A stretch of 64,000 nt of DNA. Origin: Prevotella sp. Its GTDB lineage: Bacteria; Bacteroidota; Bacteroidia; Bacteroidales; Bacteroidaceae. The stretch spans positions 1 to 64,000 of the forward strand of contig JAGCRH010000058.1 of assembly GCA_017964785.1 (NCBI GenBank), read 5' to 3'. Below, piece after piece: positions 20,908-30,368 of the stretch (positions are counted from its first letter, which is position 1; every line of letters begins with the position of its first letter). The notes beneath the pieces were generated by a model. It ran no database searches. It was not told where the DNA came from and saw only the letters and a program-made list of their open reading frames with translations. A program made the translations under genes and the position numbers.

Positions 20908-23760
20908 TCAGTGGATGATACCGGCGGTGGTGACTTTGATGCGGGTGGGCTTGCCGTTGTTGAAGAAACGGGCGGTGAAGCGACCATCCTCATCGAGTCG
21001 GGCATTGGGGTTCCAGTAGAGGGTGCGACGGTGATCCTGCATGTCGGCAGGTAAGGGGCGCTGGCTGTAATCCGGATGGTAGAAGTCGTCGGGCTCATAC
21101 ATACCGTCGAGGATGATACGGCGGTCCCGGTAGGTATAGCGCTTCGTGTCGTCGGGCATCAGTATATAGTCGAGGGTGACGTCGGCCACGGTGGACTGCA
21201 TCTCCACGTGCTTGTCTTCGTTGCGCAGTTCGAAGTCGGTAAACAGGCGCATCTCCCACTGACGGTTCAGTTTCGAATTCTCGAAGACCCATATGTCGCT
21301 CTTGAACGGTGCAGCGACAACCCACTCGGATTTTCTGTCGGGTGAGGGGGCGGTAGGTCCCGGGTCGTAGTTGCGGTAGAAGATGTAGGGACGGTATTCC
21401 TGGTCGTTGAGGCGGGCCTGCACCTGCATACGGCGGTCGCTGTTGTAGTTGCCCAAGAGGGCCATGCTCACCTGTACGGGGAACTGTCGGGCATCGTAGC
21501 GCCCGAAGGAGAGTCCACGGTCTGTGACGATGTTGTAGAGGTCGTAGGTGTCGAAGACATAGGCGGGCTTGGAGTAGTCGATGGTGTGGCGCCCTCTGTG
21601 GCGACGGCCTTTTACCTTCACCTCTTTCAGTGTCTGGTCCATCTTCGAGAGACGGGCCGTGTCGAGCAGCGTATAGTCCTCGAAGTCGGTACCTTCGGCC
21701 CATTCGGGTATGTGGCACTGGTAGTAGTCGTATTTCTTGGCGAAGACGGGATAGAAGAGGTCACGCTTCACGTAGTAGTCGGGCCAGGCGGTCTCGTCGA
21801 GCATACCTTTGTTCTGGCGCTTCTGCTGTTTCTTCTCGCTGAGGTCGGTGCGATGGGCCCTGAGGAAGAGGATGGCTCTGCCGTAATAGGGTGGGATGCT
21901 GAAGGAGAACTGTCCGAATTCGTCGGTTTGCATCTCCACGGTGGCGATATCATCCTCGAAGACGAGTTCTCCGACGACGGTCACCTGTTTCTTCAGCCCC
22001 TTGTGGTCAACGCCGAAATAGGGGTCGATGACACTCTCGGGGTTGGTGGTATCCTGCACATAGATGGCTGTACCCACCTGTTCCACCTCGATGGCGCCGC
22101 TCTGCGACTGTGCCACGAGATCGTCGGGGGTGGTGGCCTGATAACGGTTCATGCCCTCTACCCGATCATCACTCTGTTCCAGTCCGACATCGCTGGCTGT
22201 ATTGGCTTCTGCGATTTCCGGATCGTAGCCGAAGATGCCCGCCGGCCAGTAGTGTACTTCGCCGGGTTTGACCTCAACGGTGTTGGGGGTGGGGTAGACG
22301 CCTCCCTCTACAGTCATTGTCTTTTCGGGCTGGTAGCGAAGGGGCGTGCTGCTGGTGATCTCCTCATAGTCGTAGCGTCGCCAGCCCTGTACCATCATCA
22401 ACAGATCGAGGGCACGACGGTGCTCCTTGTCGTCTGACTCGAAATAGTAGTCCGGATAGGCGATGAAGCCTTTCAGTTCACTGGAGAGCAGCAGGTCGGT
22501 GACGATATTGCCTGTATCGTAGGTTAAGTCCTCATTGGCGCCGTCACGGACGGAAATGGAGATGAGTCGCGTCTGCGGAGGCGCCTGGAAGTCGAGACGG
22601 ATGGAGTCGAAGGGCGCATATTCGCTCTGTATGCCGTTGACGGTAATGGGGTTCAGGTCGTAGTCGTGGTGGTTGACGAAGAAAAGACGGTCGGCCAGCA
22701 GATGGCCCTCCTCATCGAAGACCAGCAGGTCATTGACGCCTGTGGGTAACAGCGAGGTGTCGAGTGTGACAGAGCCGCTGCCATTGATGGTCTGGAAAGA
22801 ACGGAGTACGCCCCGGCACAGGACTGCCAGACCGTAGGGACGGTTGTCGGGGAGGCCCCGTAGGGTGATGTCGGCTGTCGTGGTTTTCTTGGTGGCTTCG
22901 AGATGTAAGGCACAGCCGGCACGTTCTGCCTTGGGCAGGTCGAAGGCGTATGCTTTTCCGTGATAGGTAAAAGAGGCCTTTGCCTGTTTACCGTCAGGCA
23001 CGTTCAGGTAGAACTGGCCTCTGCCCTGATGCTCCGTGCGGATGGTATGGTTCTTGTCGTCCACCTCCACCGTACCCTCGATGTCGATGTGCTGGCCTTC
23101 CTCGTCCGTCACCTCGAAAGCCACGGCACAACGGGTATCGGCAATCAGGTGCCCGCCCTCAGGATAGAAGTGCACCTCCAGCCGTTCCTTCTCTTCCTTC
23201 TCGATACGGGTCTTTGGATGACTGACGATGTATTTTTGGCTGTAATCGCCTAAGGAGTCAGGCCGTTCATAGACAGGAAACACACGACTGTAGACCGTGC
23301 CGAACTGCCGGAAAAAGTCGCGTGCCATATCCCTGTTATAAAAATATTCTCGATCCTTGCGCCCATAGGGATGCTCTGTCACACGGAAATTCAGCATCCA
23401 CCGTGTGTAGGCCCGTACCTCATAATAGCCGGAATAGAGCGAGTCCATCAACACGAAATTGCCGTCGCTATAGCCGTCAGGTGATACGATGATGTTCTCA
23501 CGCTTCACCACCAAACCGTCAGGCGACACGAGTTCCACATAGAGGATGTGACTCATGTCGCTGTAGGTCAGGCTGTCGGCACGCACCACGTACGACTTGT
23601 ACCAGATGGTGTCGCCCTTGTAATAGGATGTGTTGTCGAGGTGCAGATACACCTTTTCCTGAACGGGTGCATCCTTCAGGACTTGTGCTATACTGTCCAG
23701 TTTAGACTGGGCAGAGGCTGTCAGACAGCAGAGCAGGGCAAGGAACAGGGAAGGCTTCAT
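20908..23760 (-). CDS. Exported macroglobulin (MG2)-like / TonB-plug-like protein
   Basis: 950 aa with a signal peptide (MKPSLFLALLCCLTASAQS). The N-terminal part (VYLHLDNTSYYKGDTIWYKS, then SDGNFVLMDSLYSGYYEVRAYTRWM) is typical of the MG2-type beta-sandwich modules in Bacteroidetes surface proteins. HFYPEGG follows, and a plug-like region near residues 730-800 (DQTLKEVKVKGRR) comes before the beta-rich end. Proteins of this build are envelope-associated and of uncertain function. First chromosomal gene right of the mobile region; it abuts the next gene with no gap. Confidence 0.65.
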   Translation of the reverse strand: MKPSLFLALLCCLTASAQSKLDSIAQVLKDAPVQEKVYLHLDNTSYYKGDTIWYKSYVVRADSLTYSDMSHILYVELVSPDGLVVKRENIIVSPDGYSDGNFVLMDSLYSGYYEVRAYTRWMLNFRVTEHPYGRKDREYFYNRDMARDFFRQFGTVYSRVFPVYERPDSLGDYSQKYIVSHPKTRIEKEEKERLEVHFYPEGGHLIADTRCAVAFEVTDEEGQHIDIEGTVEVDDKNHTIRTEHQGRGQFYLNVPDGKQAKASFTYHGKAYAFDLPKAERAGCALHLEATKKTTTADITLRGLPDNRPYGLAVLCRGVLRSFQTINGSGSVTLDTSLLPTGVNDLLVFDEEGHLLADRLFFVNHHDYDLNPITVNGIQSEYAPFDSIRLDFQAPPQTRLISISVRDGANEDLTYDTGNIVTDLLLSSELKGFIAYPDYYFESDDKEHRRALDLLMMVQGWRRYDYEEITSSTPLRYQPEKTMTVEGGVYPTPNTVEVKPGEVHYWPAGIFGYDPEIAEANTASDVGLEQSDDRVEGMNRYQATTPDDLVAQSQSGAIEVEQVGTAIYVQDTTNPESVIDPYFGVDHKGLKKQVTVVGELVFEDDIATVEMQTDEFGQFSFSIPPYYGRAILFLRAHRTDLSEKKQQKRQNKGMLDETAWPDYYVKRDLFYPVFAKKYDYYQCHIPEWAEGTDFEDYTLLDTARLSKMDQTLKEVKVKGRRHRGRHTIDYSKPAYVFDTYDLYNIVTDRGLSFGRYDARQFPVQVSMALLGNYNSDRRMQVQARLNDQEYRPYIFYRNYDPGPTAPSPDRKSEWVVAAPFKSDIWVFENSKLNRQWEMRLFTDFELRNEDKHVEMQSTVADVTLDYILMPDDTKRYTYRDRRIILDGMYEPDDFYHPDYSQRPLPADMQDHRRTLYWNPNARLDEDGRFTARFFNNGKPTRIKVTTAGIIH

Positions 23761-24744
23761 TTACCGGACGATCGCCTTCTTGGTTTGCTCTCCCTTTTTG
23801 ATAATATAGACACCTCTGTTGAGTGACTTGCCCTCGGGCAATTGTCGGCCGTTGAGGTCATAGACGGCATTGGGGCCTCCGAGGTCATCGACCAAGATAT
23901 CGCTGATACCCAGTGCGTATTCGACAACGGCATTCTTGTCGTAGTTCTGTGTGCCGCCACTGATGGTGACACTGCCGTCGGCCTTGATGGCATTGCCGCC
24001 GAAACTGTTGATGGTCAGTTCACCGTCCTCCATATAGAAGTTGCCTGTGTCCTCATCATCATGGTCGGCAGTGACTGCCGTCGGCGTATCGCCTTTGAGT
24101 TCCACCTGAATACCATCATCGCCGACACCATTGATGTTCACGGTACCGCTCTTTATCAGGAAGTACTCCTTGCAGTGGATACCGTCCTTCTGGGCTGCGG
24201 TGATGTTAAGTGTCAGGTTCTTGATCTCTACGTATTCTTTGCTGTAGATGGCATGCTTGTAGTTGCCCACGATGGTGAGTGTGCCTTTGCCTTGGAATTC
24301 CGTATGCCCCTTGCAGTGCAGACAACCGTTCAGGTCGTCGGTATAGTTAGAGCCGTCAGTCAGGGTGTTGGTCGTACCTTTCTTGGCACTGATGGCCACT
24401 CGCTTGCCGTCTTGGATATTAAGGGCCGGCCCGTTGGGGTTGGTCAGTGCCAGTCCGGCGAGTTCGATGGTGGTCTTGTAACTGCCTTCGAGACAGAACT
24501 CACCGTCGGTGCTGATGCCGGAGAGGTTGTAAGTAATCTCACCAACCCTGTCGTTGACACCACTGCCCTGTATCAGTTTGACGTGTGAGCCATTGCTTTG
24601 GTTGGTGATATAACTGCTGATATTACTGGCCACCGTGACAGTAGCCGACGAGCCGTTATAGAAAATCTCTACCGTATTGTCATCAACGGCATTCACGGCG
24701 AGTGCCGCCATGAATGCCGTGATGATGAAAAATAATCTCTTCAT
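23761..24744 (-). CDS. Secreted carbohydrate-binding-domain-like repeat protein
   Basis: 327 aa with a signal peptide (MKRLFFIITAFMAALAVNA). Repeating turns with NIQDGKRVAISAKKG, KGTLTIVGNYKHAI and DGIHCKEY resemble the right-handed beta-helix of the DUF4353/carbohydrate-binding family. The C-terminus (NGRQLPEGKSLNRGVYIIKK, then KKAIVR) looks like a type IX secretion sorting domain. Likely secreted or surface-attached. Transcribed with the preceding macroglobulin-like gene, which starts at its stop codon. Confidence 0.65.
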   Translation of the reverse strand: MKRLFFIITAFMAALAVNAVDDNTVEIFYNGSSATVTVASNISSYITNQSNGSHVKLIQGSGVNDRVGEITYNLSGISTDGEFCLEGSYKTTIELAGLALTNPNGPALNIQDGKRVAISAKKGTTNTLTDGSNYTDDLNGCLHCKGHTEFQGKGTLTIVGNYKHAIYSKEYVEIKNLTLNITAAQKDGIHCKEYFLIKSGTVNINGVGDDGIQVELKGDTPTAVTADHDDEDTGNFYMEDGELTINSFGGNAIKADGSVTISGGTQNYDKNAVVEYALGISDILVDDLGGPNAVYDLNGRQLPEGKSLNRGVYIIKKGEQTKKAIVR

Positions 24745-24749
24745 GCTAA

Positions 24750-25337
24750 TTAGATTCCCAGTGCTTTCTTAGCGCCGTCGGCAGCCTTGTCAACAGCATC
24801 GTTGGCAGCACCCTTGGCAGCGTCCTTAACTTCGTTGGCCTTGTCCTCGACGGCCTGCTTGCCTGCCTCCACAGCGTCGGCGGCAGCATCCTGGGCAGCG
24901 TCTACGGCATCACCAGCGGCATCCTTCACACCCTCCATAGCCTGCATCAGACCATTGACCACAGCGTCGGCAGGAGCCTCGGTAAGGGCGGCAAAAGCCG
25001 TCTGAACGGCTGCATTCTCACCAGCGAAAGCCTTGATCTTCTCGGCATTCTCCTTCAGGAAGTCCTGCACCTTGGTGACATACTCCTTGGCAATCTCAGG
25101 ATTGGAGCCGATGATCTCCTTGATCTTCTCCTGTACGGTGGCAAGCACCTCCTGGAACTTGCTGGCATCCTGAGCCTCGATCTGCTCTGTCAGAGCACTG
25201 ATGCTGGCAGCAGCCTCTTCCTCAGCGTCGAATACAATTTCCTCAGCGGCAGCCTCTGCAGGAGCCTGTGCCTTGTTACCACAAGATGTGAAACCGATGG
25301 CGATCATAGCCATCACTGCGAACATGATTTTTTTCAT
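24750..25337 (-). CDS. Ala-rich helical lipoprotein
   Basis: 195 aa. Lipobox GFTSC, Cys19. The mature protein is almost entirely helical, and the last 60 residues are an Ala/Asp/Lys-rich repeat (DAAGDAVDAAQDAAADAVEA) of LEA or apolipoprotein-like character, probably an amphipathic coiled coil on the membrane. It ends 5 nt before the beta-helix gene's ATG, so it is cotranscribed with it. Role unknown. Confidence 0.65.
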   Translation of the reverse strand: MKKIMFAVMAMIAIGFTSCGNKAQAPAEAAAEEIVFDAEEEAAASISALTEQIEAQDASKFQEVLATVQEKIKEIIGSNPEIAKEYVTKVQDFLKENAEKIKAFAGENAAVQTAFAALTEAPADAVVNGLMQAMEGVKDAAGDAVDAAQDAAADAVEAGKQAVEDKANEVKDAAKGAANDAVDKAADGAKKALGI

Positions 25338-25438
25338 AATGCTTTTTTAATTTAATGATTAATAATGTGAACTTTCTCTCTCTCAAATTGATTTTCGGCA
25401 ACAAATTTAGGGTATTTTTCATTAAGTTGTTCATTCTT

Positions 25439-25469
25439 TTTGAGGATTTTAACTTTTTTCTTACTTTTG
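25439..25469 (+). promoter_or_regulatory. Promoter of the SulP transporter gene
   Basis: TTTG at 25439-25442, 19-nt spacer, TACTTTTG at 25462-25469, 28 nt before the start codon. Confidence 0.65.
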
Positions 25470-25497
25470 CAGCCGTTTTCAAGATAATTAACAGATT

Positions 25498-27192
25498 ATG
25501 ACGACTTTAGAGTTTAAGCCGAAACTGTTTTCCACGTTGAAGAATTATAATCGGAAACAGTTTACGACCGATTTGCTGGCGGGTATCATTGTTGGTATTG
25601 TCGCACTCCCGCTGGCCATTGCCTTTGGTATTGCCTCAGGCGTTACCCCTGAGAAGGGTATCATCACTGCCATCGTGGCAGGACTTGTGGTCTCCGTCTT
25701 CGGTGGATCGAAGGTTCAGATAGGTGGCCCTACGGGTGCGTTCATTATTATCATTTATGGGATCATCCAACAGTACGGCTTCGAGGGACTGACCATCGCC
25801 ACGCTGATGGCGGGTGTGTTCCTCATCCTGTTTGGCATCCTGCACTTAGGCACCATCATCAAGTATATTCCCTATCCGATAGTGGTGGGCTTTACCTCAG
25901 GTATCGCCCTGACCATCTTCACCACGCAGATCAAGGACCTGCTCGGTCTGACCATGTCGCAGGTGCCTTCCGACTTCATCGAGAAATGGATTGCCTATGT
26001 CGGCTCGTTTCCCACCATCGACTGGTGGAGCGCCGGGGTAGGGGTGCTGAGTGTGGCTGTCATTGCCCTCTGGCCGAAGATTACCCGTCGCAGTGCTATA
26101 GGGAAACTGCCTGGATCGCTGATCGCCATCATCCTGATGACCATTGCCGCCCTGCTGCTGAAACAGTATGCAGGCGTGACCTCCATCGAGACCATCGGCG
26201 ACCGCTTCTCTATTTCGAACCAGTTGCCTGGTGCGCAGGTGCCTTCACTGACGTGGGAGGTCATCAAGGGTCTCGTATCACCGGCCATCACCATCGCCAT
26301 CCTCGGTGCCATCGAGTCGTTGCTCTCTGCGACGGTGGCCGACGGTGTCATCGGCGACCGTCATCATTCCAACACCGAACTCATTGCCCAAGGCTTTGCC
26401 AATCTGGCTTCGCCCATCTTTGGCGGTATCCCTGCTACGGGTGCCATCGCCCGTACGATGACCAATATCAACAATGGCGGACGCACCCCGGTGGCCGGCA
26501 TCATCCATGCGGCCGTGCTGTTGCTCATCTTCCTCTTCCTGATGCCGTTGGCACAGTATATCCCGATGGCTTGTCTGGCTGGTGTTCTGGTCATCGTCAG
26601 TTATAACATGAGTGGCTGGCGTTCCTTCACCTCCATCATGAAGAACCCCAAGAGCGATATCATCGTGCTCTGGGTGACCTTCCTGCTGACGGTCATCTTC
26701 GACCTCACCATTGCCATCGAGGTGGGACTGATCTGTGCCTGTCTGCTCTTCATGCGTCGGATGGCAGAGACCACCGATGTCAAGGTCATCAGCGACGAGA
26801 TCGACCCTGCCGAGGAAGACAGCGACTTCCAGTTGGGTAACTTGGAGCACCTCACCATTCCTGAGGGTGTGGAGGTCTATGAGATCAACGGGCCGTACTT
26901 CTTCGGAGCGGGTAATAAGTTCGAGGAGATCATGGGTGCCTTGCGCCACCAGCGTCCGAAGGTGCGCATCATCCGTATGCGAAAGGTACCGTTTGTCGAT
27001 TCCACGGGTATCCACAACCTGACGAACCTCTGTCTGATGTCACAGCAGGAAGGTATCCAGGTGGTGCTCTCGGGTGTCAATCCTACGGTACAGGCCGTGC
27101 TCCACAAGGCGGGCTTCGACGCGATGCTCGGCGAGGACAATATCTGTTCGCATATCAATATTGCCTTAGACCGAGCCCGTCAACTGGTGTAA
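25498..27192 (+). CDS. SulP-family inorganic anion transporter with STAS domain
   Basis: 564 aa. About 12-14 membrane helices begin at residue 25 with the SulP signature region (LLAGIIVGIVALPLAIAFGI, then GGPTGAF). A cytoplasmic STAS domain occupies about 440-560 and contains VPFVDSTGIHNL, the conserved DS(T/S)G phospho-site motif. Bacterial SulP proteins carry sulfate, bicarbonate or dicarboxylates; the substrate cannot be read from sequence. Monocistronic, bounded by its own promoter and a terminator. Confidence 0.9.
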   Translation: MTTLEFKPKLFSTLKNYNRKQFTTDLLAGIIVGIVALPLAIAFGIASGVTPEKGIITAIVAGLVVSVFGGSKVQIGGPTGAFIIIIYGIIQQYGFEGLTIATLMAGVFLILFGILHLGTIIKYIPYPIVVGFTSGIALTIFTTQIKDLLGLTMSQVPSDFIEKWIAYVGSFPTIDWWSAGVGVLSVAVIALWPKITRRSAIGKLPGSLIAIILMTIAALLLKQYAGVTSIETIGDRFSISNQLPGAQVPSLTWEVIKGLVSPAITIAILGAIESLLSATVADGVIGDRHHSNTELIAQGFANLASPIFGGIPATGAIARTMTNINNGGRTPVAGIIHAAVLLLIFLFLMPLAQYIPMACLAGVLVIVSYNMSGWRSFTSIMKNPKSDIIVLWVTFLLTVIFDLTIAIEVGLICACLLFMRRMAETTDVKVISDEIDPAEEDSDFQLGNLEHLTIPEGVEVYEINGPYFFGAGNKFEEIMGALRHQRPKVRIIRMRKVPFVDSTGIHNLTNLCLMSQQEGIQVVLSGVNPTVQAVLHKAGFDAMLGEDNICSHINIALDRARQLV

Positions 27193-27202
27193 ACTCGGAA
27201 AA

Positions 27203-27246
27203 AACTCGGAAAAATTTGGTTTTTTCCGAGTTTATTATTACTTTTG
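27203..27246 (+). terminator. Terminator hairpin overlapping the next promoter
   Basis: AACTCGGAAAAA (27203-27214) pairs with TTTTTCCGAGTT (27221-27232). The six-base loop TTTGGT contains TTTG (27215-27218), which is also a -33 box spaced 20 nt from TACTTTTG (27239-27246) for the hydrolase gene. Confidence 0.65.
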
Positions 27247-27286
27247 CGGCATAATCATCAATTCACTCATAAAAACTATCAAGATT

Positions 27287-28186
27287 ATGAAAGCAAAACG
27301 AATGCTCTGTCTGGTTGCAGCCCTCCTATCGCTGACACTGGCAAATGCCGCTTCCCGTATCCTCGAAGACGGCGGAACAGGCCCTTATAAGGCCATTATG
27401 CAAGACGATCCCTCGCTGGCGGCTCACACCATCTTTGTCCCCCAGGATCTCTCCAAGTTCGGAAAGAATAATCCTTTGCCCGTGTTGGTATGGGGTAATG
27501 GTGCCTGCACCAACTCCCCTTGGGAACATGTGAACTTCCTCAACGAGATTGCCTCCTATGGCTATATCGTGCTCGCAACGGGTTTCATCCCCATGGACGA
27601 TCAGCCCTATCGTGGTCCGATGTCGACCACAGAGCAGCAGATAGAGTCGATGGACTGGATCATCGCGCAGAATGCCAACTCGAAGTCACCTTATTATAAT
27701 AAGATTGATGTGAAGAACATCTGCGTGGCAGGCATGTCGTGTGGCGGTCTGCAGACGCTCTTCAACTGTGCCGACCCCCGTATCAAGACCCTGATGATCT
27801 GCAACAGCGGCCTTTTCAATACCGAGAATGCCGGTACGGCTGTGGGTGGCATGCCCATGCCCCCGAAGGAGAAGTTGAAGGAGATCCACACCTCTATCAT
27901 GTACCTCCTTGGTGGTGATACCGACATCGCCTATGGCAACGGTATGGACGACTTCCATCGTATCGACCATGTGCCCGCCTGCGCTGCCAACTTCCCCGTT
28001 GGTCACGGCGGTACCTACCGTCAGCCTCATGGTGGTGAGTTCTCCGTGGTGGCCCTCGCCTGGCTCAACTGGCAGTTGAAGGGCGACCAGCAGGCAGCCA
28101 AGATGTTCAAGGGCAAGGACGCCGAGTTGACCAAGCGCAAGGACTGGACGCTTGAAAAGAACGCCATCTTCGATACACTGAAATAA
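27287..28186 (+). CDS. Secreted alpha/beta hydrolase
   Basis: 299 aa with a signal peptide (MKAKRMLCLVAALLSLTLANA). The serine hydrolase nucleophile elbow GMSCG (within VAGMSCGGLQ) lies near residue 150. The likely acid is in LGGDTDIAYG and the catalytic His in VGHGG or PHGGEF near the C-terminus. The overall layout resembles the dienelactone-hydrolase, chlorophyllase and PETase-like group. Probably a periplasmic or secreted esterase; substrate unknown. Confidence 0.75.
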   Translation: MKAKRMLCLVAALLSLTLANAASRILEDGGTGPYKAIMQDDPSLAAHTIFVPQDLSKFGKNNPLPVLVWGNGACTNSPWEHVNFLNEIASYGYIVLATGFIPMDDQPYRGPMSTTEQQIESMDWIIAQNANSKSPYYNKIDVKNICVAGMSCGGLQTLFNCADPRIKTLMICNSGLFNTENAGTAVGGMPMPPKEKLKEIHTSIMYLLGGDTDIAYGNGMDDFHRIDHVPACAANFPVGHGGTYRQPHGGEFSVVALAWLNWQLKGDQQAAKMFKGKDAELTKRKDWTLEKNAIFDTLK

Positions 28187-28199
28187 CGATATAAATAAT

Positions 28200-28231
28200 A
28201 AGGCAGGGTTATGCTCTAATAACCCTGCCTT
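28200..28231. terminator. Bidirectional terminator
   Basis: AAGGCAGGGTTAT (28200-28212) and ATAACCCTGCCTT (28219-28231) form a perfect 13-bp stem between the convergent hydrolase and mutase genes, flanked by A and T runs. Confidence 0.8.
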
Positions 28232-28271
28232 ATTTGGAAATAATCCGTCCTTATTTTGCAATAAGGGTGGG

Positions 28272-29681
28272 TTATTGCATGTCGTAGACCACTTGCATCA
28301 GTTTCTTGCCGAGTTCGTCGGCCTGCGCCATCGTCTGGGCCTCGCTGTAGACACGGATGATGGGCTCAGTGTTCGACTTGCGGAGGTGCACCCAACGGTC
28401 GGGGAAGTCGATCTTCACGCCGTCGATATCATTGACGACGGCAGAGTTGTCCTTGGCAAACATCTCCTTGACCTTCACGAGGATGGCGTCGACATCCGTC
28501 TCCGGGGTGAGGTCGATGCGGTTCTTGGCAATCTGATAATCAGGGAAGGTCTGGCGCAGTGCACTGACCGTACAGCCTTTCTGGGCGAGGCTCGACAGGA
28601 AGAGCACAATGCCTACGAGGGCATCACGGCCATAGTGGCTCTCAGGATAGATGACACCGCCATTGCCCTCACCGCCAATCACGGCACCTACTTCCTTCAT
28701 CTTCGTGGTGACATTGACCTCGCCTACAGCCGCAGCGGTGTACTTGCCGCCATGCTTCTCTGTGACATCGCGCAGGGCGCGGGTGCTACTGAGGTTAGAG
28801 ACGGTGTTCATTGAACATTGAACATGGAGCATTGAACATTTTTCAAGCACGTAGTCGGCGACAGACACGAGGGTATATTCCTCGCCGAACATCGTGCCGT
28901 CTTCGCAGATGAAGGCGAGACGGTCTACGTCGGGATCCACCACGATGCCAAGGTCAAAACCGCCTTGCTTCATACGGTTCATGATGTCTTGGAGGTTCTT
29001 CTCCAAAGGCTCTGGGTTATGGGCGAAGTCGCCCGTGCAGTCGGCGTTCAGGATCTCGTATTCGACACCGATGGCCTTGAACAGATCGGGGAGGATGATG
29101 CCGCCCACGGAGTTGATGGTATCAACGCAGACACGGAACTTGCGCTTCTTGATAGCCTCAATATCGGCCAGTTTGAGTTGGAGCACAGAGTCGATGTGAC
29201 GCTGGTTGAAGGTATCGTCTTCCGTATACTGTCCTAAATGGTCTACCTCGGCATAGTCGAAGTCCTCGCGGGCAGCGATGTCGAGCACCTCTGCACCGTC
29301 GGCTGCCGTCAGGAACTCTCCCTCGCTGTTGAGCAGTTTGAGGGCATTCCACTGGCGGGGATTATGCGAGGCGGTGATGATGATGCCACCGTCGGCCTCT
29401 GCCATGCGGACGGCCAGTTCGGTGGTGGGGGTGGTGGCGTAGCCGATGTTGACGACATCGAAGCCCATACCCATCAGCGTACCGCAGACCACATTCTTAA
29501 CCATCTCGCCAGAGATGCGTCCGTCACGGCCAACGACGATCTTTCCGCTGCGCCCTGTCTTCCGCTTGATGAACGTGGCGTAGGCGGTGGTAAACTTCAC
29601 AATGTCTAATGGATTGAGGGTATCACCCGTGCGTCCGCCGATGGTTCCGCGGATGCCTGAAATGGATTTAATGAGTGTCAT
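28272..29681 (-). CDS. glmM: Phosphoglucosamine mutase-type phosphohexomutase
   Basis: 469 aa. Alpha-D-phosphohexomutase with the phosphoserine loop TASHNP (near 102-107), the metal loop DPDVDR (about 250), the sugar loop GEGNGG (about 330) and the phosphate-binding KSNTEPIIR near the end. In Bacteroidetes this gene is normally annotated GlmM (glucosamine-6-P to glucosamine-1-P, for peptidoglycan and LPS); phosphomannomutase activity is possible. Between EYTLVSVADYVLEK and NTVSNLSSTRALRD it carries an in-frame peptide, CSMLHVQCSM, encoded by ATTGAAC-type heptamer repeats and apparently absent from relatives. Confidence 0.85.
   Translation of the reverse strand: MTLIKSISGIRGTIGGRTGDTLNPLDIVKFTTAYATFIKRKTGRSGKIVVGRDGRISGEMVKNVVCGTLMGMGFDVVNIGYATTPTTELAVRMAEADGGIIITASHNPRQWNALKLLNSEGEFLTAADGAEVLDIAAREDFDYAEVDHLGQYTEDDTFNQRHIDSVLQLKLADIEAIKKRKFRVCVDTINSVGGIILPDLFKAIGVEYEILNADCTGDFAHNPEPLEKNLQDIMNRMKQGGFDLGIVVDPDVDRLAFICEDGTMFGEEYTLVSVADYVLEKCSMLHVQCSMNTVSNLSSTRALRDVTEKHGGKYTAAAVGEVNVTTKMKEVGAVIGGEGNGGVIYPESHYGRDALVGIVLFLSSLAQKGCTVSALRQTFPDYQIAKNRIDLTPETDVDAILVKVKEMFAKDNSAVVNDIDGVKIDFPDRWVHLRKSNTEPIIRVYSEAQTMAQADELGKKLMQVVYDMQ
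28806..28840 (-). repeat. ATTGAAC heptamer repeats inside glmM
   Basis: About four imperfect copies of the 7-bp unit ATTGAAC/ATGGAGC within the coding sequence, matching the intergenic array at 30369-30400. They keep the frame open and encode the extra CSMLHVQCSM peptide. Confidence 0.65.
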
Positions 29682-29708
29682 AAGGGTTATATGTTTGCTA
29701 AAAAATCG

Positions 29709-30344
29709 TTATGCTTCTCGTTGTAAAGTGAGCACATAATAATAGGGCGTCACATTCTGGGTGGCAATGGAATGCCCCTGACTATGCGGGACAATCAGAC
29801 GCACCTTGGCGATCTCTTCGTCGTCAGACTGGGGGACTCCCACATTGACATAGGTCAGGGGTACCAGCCAGCCGGCGGGGACTGCCGCACTGCCGTAACA
29901 ATAATACATGTTGTAGGCGATGGCTTTGGTGAAGGAGGCGGTGAAGGTGCCACTGGTGCAACTGACGCGCATGATGTCGGGACAGGCGGCCGCATAGAAG
30001 ATATCCGTTTCCACCGCAAGCGTATCCTTCATGATGTTATACTCCTTGCAACGGCAGATCAGGTTGGCTGTCTCGCCATTCTGCAACTTGGTGCCGCAAC
30101 CCTGACGGACAATCTGCATATAGACACCGCTCTTATCGAGTTTGACAAATTCATTACGCGACAGGTCTGTCTTACAGCCATTCTGAGTAAACACATCCTC
30201 AGAGATGACCGTTATGCTGGAATCCGCAATGAACTTATTGATGGCATTGCGCTCTTTCTCCTTCTGGTCGCCGTAGGTCTCGTAGTCATTACAACTGGCA
30301 AAAACCACGATGGCTGCTATTATGAGTAATATAAACTTCTTCAT
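29709..30344 (-). CDS. DUF4827 (FKBP-like) lipoprotein
   Basis: 211 aa. Lipobox FASC after MKKFILLIIAAIVV. The rest matches the Bacteroidales DUF4827 family, related to FKBP-type prolyl isomerases (FIADSSITVISEDVF, then VYMQIVRQGCG, ending TPYYYVLTLQREA). I placed the start at 30344 because the longer frame runs back through the promoter and the ATTGAAC repeats. Its place between the mutase and DHH genes is the usual one in Bacteroidales. Periplasmic or outer-membrane lipoprotein; exact role unknown. Confidence 0.75.
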   Translation of the reverse strand: MKKFILLIIAAIVVFASCNDYETYGDQKEKERNAINKFIADSSITVISEDVFTQNGCKTDLSRNEFVKLDKSGVYMQIVRQGCGTKLQNGETANLICRCKEYNIMKDTLAVETDIFYAAACPDIMRVSCTSGTFTASFTKAIAYNMYYCYGSAAVPAGWLVPLTYVNVGVPQSDDEEIAKVRLIVPHSQGHSIATQNVTPYYYVLTLQREA

Positions 30345-30352
30345 ATCGGCTG

Positions 30353-30360
30353 CAAAGTTA
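30353..30360 (-). promoter_or_regulatory. -7 box of the DUF4827 gene
   Basis: TAACTTTG on the minus strand, 8 nt before the start codon. Immediately upstream is the ATTGAAC heptamer array where a -33 box would be expected. Confidence 0.5.
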
Positions 30361-30368
30361 AGAAAAAA

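Noticed and set aside
20514..20918. 134-codon frame near the element boundary
   Set aside because: It starts inside the TTGGGAACA cluster and crosses two consensus promoters and a terminator.
21586..22437. Long 283-codon frame opposite the macroglobulin-like gene
   Set aside because: Antisense shadow in GC-rich DNA; the minus-strand gene has a signal peptide and recognisable domains.
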